From assembly GCF_014385005.1 (NCBI RefSeq), contig NZ_JACRSZ010000001.1, forward strand, positions 682,001-746,000: 64,000 bases of DNA, in the 5' to 3' direction. Source of the DNA: Jingyaoa shaoxingensis (GTDB lineage: Bacteria; Bacillota; Clostridia; Lachnospirales; Lachnospiraceae). The notes beneath the pieces are model-generated. The model made no database searches. It saw only the letters and a list, made by a program, of their open reading frames with translations, and had not been told where the DNA came from. Positions 1 through 8,557 of the stretch are shown here, in pieces (position 1 is the first letter of the stretch; each line of letters opens with the position of its first letter). The position numbers and the translations under genes are program-made.

Positions 1-792
1 GTAAGTCTTATGTTCTTCTCCATTATTCTTTAAGGTAAATAACTTGCCTGCCAGTTCACTGACAGAAATGATCTGTCCTACATCACTGACTCCCCTGCAC
101 TGAATCTGTTCCTGACTGCTTCCGCTCTTTTTAAATGCTTTGTCCCGGTACATTTTTTCATCGGCATGTTTCATCAGATCCTGCACCAGATAATAATGAT
201 TCTTATAGCTGACTTCATAACCTACCGCATAACTGATCTCATGTTCTGCCTGTGTATTGTATACATCTACATTTCTTTGAAGTTCCATATTCATCTTTTC
301 AAGTTCATCCAGAGATGTATGCTCCTGTACAATCACGAACTCATCTCCGCCATATCTGGCCAGGAAACTGTTTTCCGTCAGAATTCTGGTCAGAAAGGAT
401 GCAAATGTTTTAATAAAACGGTCTCCTTCATCATGTCCGAAGGTATCATTGATATACTTCAGCCCGTTCATATCAAACATCATAATACCCACATCCAGAG
501 TATCATCCAGTTCCTGGATCTGGTTCAGCTTTTTCTCCAATGCCTTTTTATTATGAATTCCCACTGCGTCAGTGGCTTCGCTCTGCACCATATTCTGCAC
601 ATAATCCTTCAGTGCCAGTGTCAGGGCACATCCAAGAAGTGCAATGGTAACCAGAATGATCCGCACCAGCAATGCAACTGTCGTATCGTAATGAATGAGG
701 TTATCCAGATGAAATGCCACAACAAGCAAAAACAGCAGGAATAATACCAGCTGTGCATTGCAAAAGTTTATAATTTTTTTGTTAAATTTCAC
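1..792 (-). CDS. membrane-anchored GGDEF-domain protein (3' end outside window)
   Basis: The 264 visible codons start at a GTG (790-792) seven bases after an AGGGAG ribosome site and run in frame off the left edge. Two hydrophobic segments (about residues 14-29 and 40-62) precede a GGDEF domain whose signature GGDEF is intact at about residues 148-152, preceded by the expected DMNGLKYIND and FGHDEGD motifs. Such domains make cyclic-di-GMP. The inhibitory RxxD site normally just upstream of GGDEF is absent (TENS instead), so product inhibition through that site is unlikely. The sequence continues past the GGDEF domain, so a further C-terminal domain may lie outside. It follows the FeoA-like gene by 20 bases, probably on one transcript. 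Confidence 0.88.
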   Translation of the reverse strand, partial: MKFNKKIINFCNAQLVLFLLFLLVVAFHLDNLIHYDTTVALLVRIILVTIALLGCALTLALKDYVQNMVQSEATDAVGIHNKKALEKKLNQIQELDDTLDVGIMMFDMNGLKYINDTFGHDEGDRFIKTFASFLTRILTENSFLARYGGDEFVIVQEHTSLDELEKMNMELQRNVDVYNTQAEHEISYAVGYEVSYKNHYYLVQDLMKHADEKMYRDKAFKKSGSSQEQIQCRGVSDVGQIISVSELAGKLFTLKNNGEEHKTY

Positions 793-812
793 GTTTTTTC
801 TCCCTGCTCTTT

Positions 813-1031
813 TTATTCTGCAACCAGAATCACATTCTGTGCCAGACGCTTCTCGATCCCGATTTTGCTCTCTCTGATCAGCACAACAAAATATCCGTGA
901 AGCTCAGACAACACCTCCACCGTACTTCCTACTGTAAATCCAAGTGTCTCCAGATAATGCTTCTGCCTTTCCAGACCGCAGACCTTGGCTATGGTATATG
1001 CTTTATGAAACTCTGCCAGATTCAATGGCAT
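813..1031 (-). CDS. FeoA-domain small protein
   Basis: This 72-residue protein has the SH3-like FeoA fold pattern: LAEFHKAYTIAKVCG, a LETLGFTVGSTVEVL turn, and a closing IGIEKRLAQNVILV strand. FeoA domains assist the ferrous iron transporter FeoB or occur in metal-responsive regulators. No feoB lies within the window, so the partner is either elsewhere or not FeoB. A GAGGTG ribosome site precedes the ATG. The next gene on the same strand is the GGDEF protein, 20 bases on, which suggests co-transcription. The family is well supported; the role here is not known. Confidence 0.8.
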   Translation of the reverse strand: MPLNLAEFHKAYTIAKVCGLERQKHYLETLGFTVGSTVEVLSELHGYFVVLIRESKIGIEKRLAQNVILVAE

Positions 1032-1139
1032 GACAACACCTCACTGTTCATTAGCGACTTATAAAAGTTAGTTTTTGCTAACTATGAATGTACCATGTTT
1101 TTTCTTATCTGTAAATAGGTTTTCGGTAGAATGTGACAG

Positions 1140-1188
1140 AAAAAAGGAATTTGCGCCGAAATATTTCGTTCTGCGCAAATTCCTTTTT
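1140..1188. terminator. bidirectional terminator between convergent-side UTRs
   Basis: A 16-bp perfect inverted repeat (AAAAAGGAATTTGCGC and its complement) surrounds a short loop, with A-runs and T-runs on both outer edges. It lies between the anti-sigma gene's 3' end and the FeoA gene's upstream region, so it should end anti-sigma transcription. Confidence 0.85.
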
Positions 1189-1210
1189 ACATCTTATAAC
1201 TCATACCTTT

Positions 1211-1240
1211 CGCAGCAAGAATGCCGAGGCATTCTTGAAT
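1211..1240. repeat. 30-bp hairpin repeat, copy 1
   Basis: CAAGAATGCC and its complement are separated by two bases, and 30 bases in all are identical to the reverse complement of 31841-31870. It sits 11 bases past the anti-sigma stop codon in that gene's 3' UTR. Confidence 0.75.
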
Positions 1241-1251
1241 GTAATGAAAAT

Positions 1252-2730
1252 CTATTGTCTCACATCCACCAACTGGATCGGATCTGCATTTGGACTATTC
1301 AGGCTTGCACCATATCCCGATACTTCCAGATACATCCGTCCAAGATCTTCTTCATTGACAATCCAGGCCACGTTCACCTCTGTGCTTTCACCTGCTGCCA
1401 GACTGGAAATGTAGTTCTTCCCGATATCACTCTGGCTGTCATAATACTGCATTCCGCCATCTATATTCAGCCCGCCGTCCCACTGTACGTAATCATAATC
1501 CTCTCCAGACTGGTTCATATAATCCTTTTCCTGATATCCATCATCTGTCTGATTCAGCAGAGACAGCCTAATATAGTAATGGATATTTTCCAAATCCTGG
1601 TCACTATGGTTTGTAACTGTCAGAGTAGCGTATACCAGTTTTGCTGAGAAGCTCTCTGTTCTTACCACTTCATCCAGTGTATCCACACCATCACCGCATT
1701 TGACATAAGTTGCTTCGTTGTCTTTTAATTTTTCATTTTCATCTAATCTGTCTTTCCATTCATCCGGAATATACGCTTCATTCAGTAATGAGAAATCATC
1801 TGATACCTGCACGCTGTCTACCTTCAGGCTCACCTTACTCTCTGCTGTCTGATTTCCCTGTGCATCCTCTGTTAAGTAACCATCTTTATATATCTCTTCT
1901 CCCATCGTATAAATGTGCAGTTTATCTGCCGTCACCACGGTATCATATGCCGGAAGTTCTGATCCATCACCTTCTGCCAATGCAGCGTTTTCATTTTCTA
2001 CCAGGGTGTTCCAATCCCACATATCTCCTGTGCTGACCATCTCCCCGGTCTCCTTCAGTGTGATTCCCTCTGCTACTTTATATGCCTCTTCTTTGGATAC
2101 ATCACTTCCGATATACATGGTCACAATTCTGCCTTCTTCCGGGCAGAGCAGATAAATCCGCTGGTTAAAATGGGTATCTGTCTGTACCGTATGATACTTC
2201 AGATAGACACCTTCGTGTTCTCCAAATATAGTCTGTTCGCTTTCTTCCACACTGGTATCTGTCAGTCCCTCTTCCAGATTACCGTCTCCGATCAATACAC
2301 TGTCAATGCTGAATCCACCTTTGTTATCTGTATTGATATAATCCAGATGGCGTTCATCCTTCCACTCCATACCTTCCGGAATATAAGAAGTCTCTATTCT
2401 TACATCTGCAATCTGATCTGGCAGAGCTTCCGTTGTCTGACTCTCGGTATCGGCTGTCACACCGGTTACCACACTGTAGCTGCCCTGCTGCTGCAGATTC
2501 ATATGATAATTCCGGTAAGCATTGACTGCTGCATAGGCTCCGGTACCGATGAGTACACAGGCTACTGCTGCCGCTGTCGCTGTTCGTCCCAGCGTCCATA
2601 CCTTCTTTTTCTTCCTGCTTCGTCTGACATTTTTCTGGGTGTGAACTTGTTTCTCCACTTCTTTTTCTATCATTTCACTGATAAAATCCGGTGTCTTTGG
2701 ATACTGGCCTTTCAAATCTTCCAATCTCAT
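1252..2730 (-). CDS. anti-sigma factor, DUF4179-like, membrane-spanning
   Basis: This 492-residue protein has a basic cytoplasmic N-terminus (about residues 1-48, ending RRSRKKKKVW), one transmembrane helix near 52-70, and a large outside domain rich in acidic residues and beta strands. The start codon overlaps the stop of the ECF sigma gene by four bases (ATGA), the classic arrangement for a cognate anti-sigma factor. The N-terminal part is expected to hold the sigma factor at the membrane until an outside signal is sensed. The C-terminal half resembles the Ig-like extracellular part of DUF4179/DUF4367 proteins. The signal is unknown. The call rests on topology and pairing more than on a sharp motif. 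Confidence 0.75.
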   Translation of the reverse strand: MRLEDLKGQYPKTPDFISEMIEKEVEKQVHTQKNVRRSRKKKKVWTLGRTATAAAVACVLIGTGAYAAVNAYRNYHMNLQQQGSYSVVTGVTADTESQTTEALPDQIADVRIETSYIPEGMEWKDERHLDYINTDNKGGFSIDSVLIGDGNLEEGLTDTSVEESEQTIFGEHEGVYLKYHTVQTDTHFNQRIYLLCPEEGRIVTMYIGSDVSKEEAYKVAEGITLKETGEMVSTGDMWDWNTLVENENAALAEGDGSELPAYDTVVTADKLHIYTMGEEIYKDGYLTEDAQGNQTAESKVSLKVDSVQVSDDFSLLNEAYIPDEWKDRLDENEKLKDNEATYVKCGDGVDTLDEVVRTESFSAKLVYATLTVTNHSDQDLENIHYYIRLSLLNQTDDGYQEKDYMNQSGEDYDYVQWDGGLNIDGGMQYYDSQSDIGKNYISSLAAGESTEVNVAWIVNEEDLGRMYLEVSGYGASLNSPNADPIQLVDVRQ

Positions 2731-3215
2731 CTGCCTGCTGCCTCCTTATTCTGTAATCTGTTTTTCATTTTCTCTCTGGCTCTTGCCAGACGCTTCTGCA
2801 CTGCCCCTTCGGAAATATCCAGCATCTCTGCTATCTCCCTGCAACTGAAGTCTTCCACGTAATACAGTACCACCGGTATGCGAAGTTCTTCCCGCAGTTC
2901 CTGTACTGCTTCATACAGTTCGCCGTAATTTCGCCTTTCTTTTTGCGGTGTCTCGATCTGTTCCATATACTGATCTATGGGTAAAATCTTCTCTGATCTT
3001 CGACAGATGTTATAGCATTCGTTCATCAGAATCCGCATCAGCCAGGTCTTCACATACCGGTCTTTGCGAAGTGTGTCCAGCTTTGCAAATGCCTTTACGA
3101 TTGTTTCCTGTATGGCATCGGCACAATTCTGGTCATCCTTTAGAATAGACTTTGCCGTGGCATACATCTGATGCTGGGAGTCCAGAATCACATTTCCCAG
3201 TTGTTCTTTTGTCAC
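2727..3215 (-). CDS. ECF-family RNA polymerase sigma factor
   Basis: This 162-residue protein contains sigma region 2 (about residues 12-75, including DAIQETIVKAFAKL and the RYVKTWLMRILMNECYN segment) and a region 4 helix-turn-helix (about 112-155, FSCREIAEMLDISEGAVQKRLARAREKMKN). Sigma region 3 is absent, as expected for the ECF group. It starts at GTG after AAGGAGGG. It overlaps the downstream anti-sigma gene by four bases. Such pairs usually control their own promoter plus an envelope-stress regulon. Confidence 0.92.
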   Translation of the reverse strand: MTKEQLGNVILDSQHQMYATAKSILKDDQNCADAIQETIVKAFAKLDTLRKDRYVKTWLMRILMNECYNICRRSEKILPIDQYMEQIETPQKERRNYGELYEAVQELREELRIPVVLYYVEDFSCREIAEMLDISEGAVQKRLARAREKMKNRLQNKEAAGR

Positions 3216-3349
3216 TTATACTGCCCTCCTTATCCACAGGATGGAGTTTTATTTCCATTTCCTGTTTGCTTTCATTTATTAGACGTATGGTGATCTGAAA
3301 TATCCCTCAATTACAAAATTATTTTTTCAAGAATGCCTGACATGATAAA

Positions 3350-3376
3350 GGACTGCATAGATTTTTTATGCAGTCC
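3350..3376 (-). terminator. hairpin after the DUF1275 gene
   Basis: A 9-bp perfect stem (GGACTGCAT and complement) with a nine-base loop lies 51 bases past the DUF1275 stop. The following T-run on the minus strand is short (TTTATC), so it is a weak terminator candidate. Confidence 0.5.
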
Positions 3377-3426
3377 AGCTAATTTTCCATATCAATTTTA
3401 TACCATATTCTCGCACAGATCAGAGA

Positions 3427-4140
3427 CTATCTCTTCTCCTGAACCATCATCATGCATGCCAGAATCAATAGTGCACTGGATCCCCAGATGGACTTCATTC
3501 CCATATGTGTGGAACAGATTCCTCCGATTCCGGCACCGATCGCAAATGTCAGGATAATTCCATAATAATGTGCCACTTTTTTCAGTGCCTCTGGTTTTTT
3601 ATCTCTTAAATAAACCGACAGACTCTCCGTTCCGCTTCGTAAGTTTCCAATGCACATGGTGCTGGCATAACCGTATCCATGCACCTTGCGGAATGCCTGT
3701 ACCTGCATGGAGCATGCAAAGGATACCAGCATTGTGGCAATCATATTATAACCGGACGGGATGAATCCCACCGCAAACAATATCACAAATTCTATGGCAA
3801 CGATAATCTGTCTCCAGTGCACTTTCTTTGCCATTTTGTACTTATGACCGATCTGCTCTGCCACCAGAACTCCCAGGGCAAACGCTATCACCGGGAACAA
3901 ATAATGTAAAGCTCTTCCCCATTCTCCCATCATCATATGCTGACTCATAAGTACCACATTTCCCGTCTGAGCATTGGAAAAAACCTTGTCTCGCACATTG
4001 TAGGTATATGCATCCTGAAAACCACCTGACAGAGCCAGTATTGCACTGAGGAGAAACGTCTCCGATGTCTGAATCTTCTCTTCTATTTCTTCTACATCTC
4101 TGTGTACTTCACGTTCTATCTTTTGCAGCTCATTTGCCAT
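3427..4140 (-). CDS. YoaK/DUF1275-family membrane protein
   Basis: This 237-residue protein has about six hydrophobic segments and the DUF1275 hallmarks: GGFQDAYTY near the start, NAQTGNVVLMSQ shortly after, and a GYASTMCIGNLRSGTESL segment in the second half. A 25-residue charged N-terminus precedes the first membrane segment. The family's substrate is not established. It is single-copy here, facing away from the secreted beta-helix gene, with 230 bases between their starts. The family call is secure; function is unknown. Confidence 0.88.
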   Translation of the reverse strand: MANELQKIEREVHRDVEEIEEKIQTSETFLLSAILALSGGFQDAYTYNVRDKVFSNAQTGNVVLMSQHMMMGEWGRALHYLFPVIAFALGVLVAEQIGHKYKMAKKVHWRQIIVAIEFVILFAVGFIPSGYNMIATMLVSFACSMQVQAFRKVHGYGYASTMCIGNLRSGTESLSVYLRDKKPEALKKVAHYYGIILTFAIGAGIGGICSTHMGMKSIWGSSALLILACMMMVQEKR

Positions 4141-4370
4141 GTCTGTATAAGCCTTCCTTCTATAGTCATTTTTCTTCTATTTCCTGTTCCTTCCTGTTTT
4201 TCTCCTCTTACCATACCATTCTATATCTCTTTTATCAACCTACAACCTTCCGATTTTCTTAAGAAAAAACATACTTTATTTCCATAGTTTTCACAGAATG
4301 ACCATACTTTTCCTATAACATGAACTCATTAAATTCAACGGTAAGCTCAATAGAAAGGTTGGTAACTATT
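4141..4370. other. divergent intergenic region
   Basis: This AT-rich stretch separates the divergent DUF1275 and beta-helix genes. It must carry both promoters, but I see no clear -35/-10 pair or repeat. Confidence 0.4.
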
Positions 4371-5981
4371 ATGAGAAATAAATACGCAGCACTGGCACTT
4401 GGTATGGTACTGACTATGGCCGCCACGCCGGTTATGGCGGAATCTACGACAAATACATCTACGGCAGAAGTATTAAAAGAAGCCTCAGGTGCTTCCTCAA
4501 ATACCGAATCTTCTTCCGATGCTTCTGCTCCGCCGGAGAAGCCTGACGGAGAAAAACCTGATGGGGAAGCACCTGGAGAACCTCCGCAGGATGGGAATGC
4601 TCCTGACGGACAGGGTGGTCCTGGCGGAGTTCCCAGTGATACACCGGGCGAAGGCCCTGGCGGACAATCTCAGGGCGTAAACAGTTACAACGCTGTAAAT
4701 GACTGTACCGAAGATACTACATTTGACGGGGAAGATATCGAATCCTCCGGTACCGATGAAAATGCTGTTTTGGTAGAAAACGGTGCAGATGTGACTATCA
4801 AAAATTCTAATATTTTACGTGACTCTGCCAACAGCACAGGCGGTGATAATTCCAGCTTTTATGGTGTGGGTGCTGCCGTTCTTGCCACAGACGGCACCGC
4901 ATCTGTCAGTGGCAGTACCATTTCCACAGATGCAAAGGGCGGTGCCGGACTCTTTGCCTATGGTGACGGAACGGTCTATGCGGCAGATTCTACTATCACA
5001 ACTCAGAAAGATACCTCCGGCGGTATTCATGCAGCCGGCGGCGGTACCCTGTATGCATGGGATCTGGATGTGACTACCAACGGTGAATCTTCCGCAGCGA
5101 TCCGCAGTGACCGCGGCGGCGGTACTATGGTAGTAGATGGCGGTACTTATACCTCCAATGGTGTGGGTTCTCCGGCTGTTTACTGTACTGCAGATATTGC
5201 CATTAATGATGCTGATCTGACCGCCAACAGTTCCGAAGCAGTCTGCATCGAAGGACTGAATTCTCTGCATCTGTTTGACTGTAACCTCTCTGGAAATATG
5301 TCGGATGATGACCAGAATGACTGTACCTGGGGTGTAATTGTATATCAGAGTATGTCCGGAGATTCTGAAGTGGGTAACAGTACCTTCCAGATGACTGGCG
5401 GTACTTTATCCACCGGAAATGGAGGTCTTCTGTATACTACAAATACAGAATGCACCATCACTTTAGATGGTGTGGATATTACCTACGCACCGGACAGTGA
5501 ATTTTTCTTGAGATGTACCGGCAATGACAATGCAAGAGGATGGGGCACAACAGGTGCCAACGGATCTGACTGTTTGTTCACAGCCATCAATCAGGATATG
5601 GAAGGTGACGTGGTATGGGATTCCAGCAGCGATCTGGATTTCTATATGACGAATAACAGCACCCTGACCGGCTCTTTTGTAGATGATGAAACTTACGCAG
5701 GTGAAGGTGGAGACGGCTATTGCAACGTTACCATCGATATGGGAAGTACCTGGATCGTTACCGGTGACAGCACTCTTTCTTCGCTGTCAAGCGAAGGAAC
5801 CATCGTAGATGAAGAAGGTAATACAGTGACCATTCAGGGCAGTGACGGAACTGTTTACGAAGACGGCGAAAGCCAGTATACCATCACAGTAGATTCTTAT
5901 GAAACGACCGCTGATACCAGTGATGCAACTCCTTCTGCAGACTGGTCTGACTATGAAGCTGACCGTCCGGAATCACTGTAA
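4371..5981 (+). CDS. secreted right-handed beta-helix protein
   Basis: I choose the ATG at 4371 because it opens directly into a signal peptide (MRNKYAALALGMVLTMAATPVMA) and has an AAAGG-type ribosome site; an in-frame ATG at 4320 has neither. After a Ser/Thr stretch comes a Pro/Gly/Asp-rich linker with repeated EKPDGE-like units (about residues 45-100). Then follow short repeats of the form xVxGSTI, VYAADSTIT and MVVDGGTY, typical of parallel beta-helix coils. There is no LPxTG, SLH or transmembrane anchor, so the protein is probably released or held non-covalently. Related repeats occur in adhesins and polysaccharide-binding proteins; I cannot assign a ligand. Confidence 0.75.
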   Translation: MRNKYAALALGMVLTMAATPVMAESTTNTSTAEVLKEASGASSNTESSSDASAPPEKPDGEKPDGEAPGEPPQDGNAPDGQGGPGGVPSDTPGEGPGGQSQGVNSYNAVNDCTEDTTFDGEDIESSGTDENAVLVENGADVTIKNSNILRDSANSTGGDNSSFYGVGAAVLATDGTASVSGSTISTDAKGGAGLFAYGDGTVYAADSTITTQKDTSGGIHAAGGGTLYAWDLDVTTNGESSAAIRSDRGGGTMVVDGGTYTSNGVGSPAVYCTADIAINDADLTANSSEAVCIEGLNSLHLFDCNLSGNMSDDDQNDCTWGVIVYQSMSGDSEVGNSTFQMTGGTLSTGNGGLLYTTNTECTITLDGVDITYAPDSEFFLRCTGNDNARGWGTTGANGSDCLFTAINQDMEGDVVWDSSSDLDFYMTNNSTLTGSFVDDETYAGEGGDGYCNVTIDMGSTWIVTGDSTLSSLSSEGTIVDEEGNTVTIQGSDGTVYEDGESQYTITVDSYETTADTSDATPSADWSDYEADRPESL

Positions 5982-6056
5982 TGAATATGCCTGCATACTT
6001 TGTACACAACAGCAAGCTTATAAAATAACACCGCAATAACCCCTCCCATAATATTA

Positions 6057-6095
6057 AATCTCACAGTTCACTGTCTGAGCTGTGGGATTTTTGTT
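6057..6095 (+). terminator. terminator after the beta-helix gene
   Basis: AATCTCACAG pairs with CTGTGGGATT (one G-U pair) and is followed by a T-rich run. It lies 76 bases past the stop. Confidence 0.75.
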
Positions 6096-6178
6096 ATAAA
6101 AAAATCCCCTTTTTTCCCTTAATAAGTGTATAATAAACGATATATTGGTAAAACCATTCTGATCAAAGGAGAAATGAC

Positions 6179-7639
6179 ATGAGTACAATGAATCTGACCT
6201 TGTTAACGGATCTCTATGAGCTTACGATGATGCAGGGATATTTTAAAAATAACTGTAATGAGACAGTTGTATTTGATATGTTCTACCGGAACAATCCATG
6301 TGGTAACGGCTATGCCATCTGCGCCGGTCTGGACCAGCTGATTGATTATATCAAACGTCTCGAATTTTCTGATGAAGATATTGCATATCTGGATTCTCTC
6401 CATCTTTTTGAAGACGATTTTCTGGAATATTTAAGAGACTTCCATTTTAGCGGTGATATTTATGCTATCCCGGAAGGAACTGTGATCTTCCCAAGAGAGC
6501 CACTGGTAAAGGTGGTTGCTCCGATTATGGAAGCTCAGCTTGTAGAGACTGCTTTGCTGACGATCATCAATCACCAGAGTCTGATTGCCACTAAGACAGC
6601 CCGGGTGGTCTACGCAGCTGACGGTGGTGGTGTGATGGAATTCGGCCTTCGCCGTGCCCAGGGACCGGATGCCGGTGTCTATGGCGCAAGAGCAGCTATG
6701 ATTGCCGGATGTATCGGTACTTCCAATGTACTTGCAGGACAGCTTTTTGACGTTCCGGTTAAGGGAACTCACGCTCACAGCTGGATCATGAGTTTCCCGG
6801 ATGAATACACTGCTTTCAAAAAGTATTCTGAATTATATCCGGATGCCTGCTGTCTGTTGGTAGATACCTATGATACCTTAAAATCCGGTGTACCAAATGC
6901 CATCCGTGTCTTCACTGAGATGCGGGAAGCCGGAATTGAACTGAAAAACTACGGTATCCGTCTGGACAGTGGTGACCTGGCTTATCTCACAAAGCGCGCT
7001 CGCCAGATGCTGGATGAAGCCGGTTTCCCGGATGCATTCATCTCAGCCTCCAGTGACCTGGATGAATACCTGATCACCAGTCTGAAGTCTCAGGGATGCT
7101 GCATTGATTCCTGGGGTGTGGGTACCAACATGATTACTTCCAAGGATTGCCCTGCTTTCGGCGGTGTATACAAGCTGGCTGCTGTTCAGGATGCGGATGG
7201 TAACTATATTCCGAAGATCAAGCTTTCTGAAAACATTGAGAAGATCACGAATCCAGGTAATAAGACTGTATTCCGTATTTATGAAAAGGATAAGCATAAG
7301 ATCAAAGCAGATCTGATCTGTCTTGCTGATGAGTTATTTGATGAATCCAGGGATCTGACGATCTTTGATCCTCTGGAGACCTGGAAACGTACGAAATTAA
7401 AAGCTGGCACTTACGAGCTGCGTGAGCTTCTGGTTCCTGTCTTCAGAAAAGGCGAATGCGTTTACACCTCTCCATCTGTTATGGAACTGCGTGATATCTG
7501 CAGTAAAGAGCTTGATACTCTGTGGGAAGAACACAGACGCCTCGTCAATCCATCACAAATGTATGTAGATCTCTCTGATAAGCTCTATGACATTAAGAAA
7601 AATCTGCTTCATCAGATGAGCATGGAGGATGAAAATTAA
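6179..7639 (+). CDS. pncB: nicotinate phosphoribosyltransferase
   Basis: This 486-residue enzyme joins nicotinate to PRPP, using ATP, to make nicotinate mononucleotide for NAD salvage. The family opening LLTDLYELTMMQGYF is present, followed by FRNNPxGxGYAICAGL-type sequence, the EFGLRRAQGPDAG block, the KGTHAHSW motif holding the active-site histidine, and LDSGDLAYL. Its length matches Firmicute PncB. An AAAGGAG ribosome site stands before the ATG, and a strong hairpin terminator follows. It is apparently transcribed alone. Confidence 0.96.
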   Translation: MSTMNLTLLTDLYELTMMQGYFKNNCNETVVFDMFYRNNPCGNGYAICAGLDQLIDYIKRLEFSDEDIAYLDSLHLFEDDFLEYLRDFHFSGDIYAIPEGTVIFPREPLVKVVAPIMEAQLVETALLTIINHQSLIATKTARVVYAADGGGVMEFGLRRAQGPDAGVYGARAAMIAGCIGTSNVLAGQLFDVPVKGTHAHSWIMSFPDEYTAFKKYSELYPDACCLLVDTYDTLKSGVPNAIRVFTEMREAGIELKNYGIRLDSGDLAYLTKRARQMLDEAGFPDAFISASSDLDEYLITSLKSQGCCIDSWGVGTNMITSKDCPAFGGVYKLAAVQDADGNYIPKIKLSENIEKITNPGNKTVFRIYEKDKHKIKADLICLADELFDESRDLTIFDPLETWKRTKLKAGTYELRELLVPVFRKGECVYTSPSVMELRDICSKELDTLWEEHRRLVNPSQMYVDLSDKLYDIKKNLLHQMSMEDEN

Positions 7640-7659
7640 TCTCTCCGTTATAAGCTGAA

Positions 7660-7721
7660 AAAGACTGACCCCTCAGTCATCTGTAAAATAAGATGATATG
7701 ATTGGTCAGTCTTTCTTCTTT
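7660..7721. terminator. bidirectional terminator between pncB and the sigma-like gene
   Basis: AAAGACTGACC (7660-7670) pairs with GGTCAGTCTTT (7704-7714), with a T-rich run on the plus side and an A-run before it. It serves the convergent genes on both sides. Confidence 0.85.
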
Positions 7722-7727
7722 TTCTTC

Positions 7728-8486
7728 CTACATACTTCCGGTCAGACGAATGATATCTTTCATCTCATCAATATCCATATCCAGCATAATTGCAAGTTCT
7801 TCCACACTGAACTTCGGCTCTCCTTCATCCCCATCTGTCAGATCTTTCATGACATTGTCCAGATTCTGTACTTTTGCCACCAGACAGTCATCTTCGAACT
7901 TCTGCTCATCCTGCTGATTTGCTGCCTCTTTCACACCTTTGCGCAGCCGATCCCGGATATCGCTGTCCGTAACCCCTTCCATATCTCCTGCAAAAATATT
8001 CAAAAGCGCTACGTTAGCTTCCTGAATCAGATCTGCCAGATTCATTCCATCCCGGAACATCTCTGCCGCAAGATCTGCTGCCAGCGGCAGGAACTCTTCC
8101 AGGCGCTGCGTTGTCTCTTCCGGTTTCTTCAGTGACTCTTTATAACGCTTCAGATATTTTTTGTCTTCTGTTGTCAGACACTGATTACCCTGAATCCGGT
8201 CTGCTCTCCTCTGGTCTTCTTTTTCCAGTTCTTTTGCTTCTGCTGCTTTCTTTGCCTTTTCCTCTTCCGTCTCTACAGGCTGGCTCTCCTTCTCATCGGA
8301 AAAAGAGATGCCCTCGATATAAATGCCCTGGCTTTTAAAATAACGGAAGATCTGAAGCAGCTGCTCCCGGTCCAGATTCATACCTTCAAAAAAGCTGCGG
8401 ATCTGATCACCCTTCAGTACCTTTCCATTCTCATTTGCACTCTGGCTCAGCTCGGCCAGTTTTTTCTGAAATTCCTGTATTTCCAT
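7728..8486 (-). CDS. degenerate sigma-70-like protein lacking region 4
   Basis: This 252-residue acidic protein is not a normal sigma factor but follows the order of one. Residues 15-55 (KGDQIRSFF, LLQIFRYFKSQGIYI) resemble region 1.1 of SigA. A charged linker follows. Residues 104-165 (LTTEDKKYLKRY, then LADLIQEANVALL) match the start of region 2. Residues 222-248 (FSVEELAIMLDMDIDEMKDIIRLTG) match region 3. The aromatic promoter-melting segment (YATWWIRQAI in true sigmas) is replaced by acidic sequence, and region 4 is absent. It might bind core polymerase or act as an anti-sigma decoy, but that is inference. Its neighbour is spoVT. Confidence 0.6.
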   Translation of the reverse strand: MEIQEFQKKLAELSQSANENGKVLKGDQIRSFFEGMNLDREQLLQIFRYFKSQGIYIEGISFSDEKESQPVETEEEKAKKAAEAKELEKEDQRRADRIQGNQCLTTEDKKYLKRYKESLKKPEETTQRLEEFLPLAADLAAEMFRDGMNLADLIQEANVALLNIFAGDMEGVTDSDIRDRLRKGVKEAANQQDEQKFEDDCLVAKVQNLDNVMKDLTDGDEGEPKFSVEELAIMLDMDIDEMKDIIRLTGSM

Positions 8487-8557
8487 AGGATATCGGTCTC
8501 CTTATCTGTTGCCAAACTTCTGTATCGCCGATATTCTAACATAAAATATGGTATATT

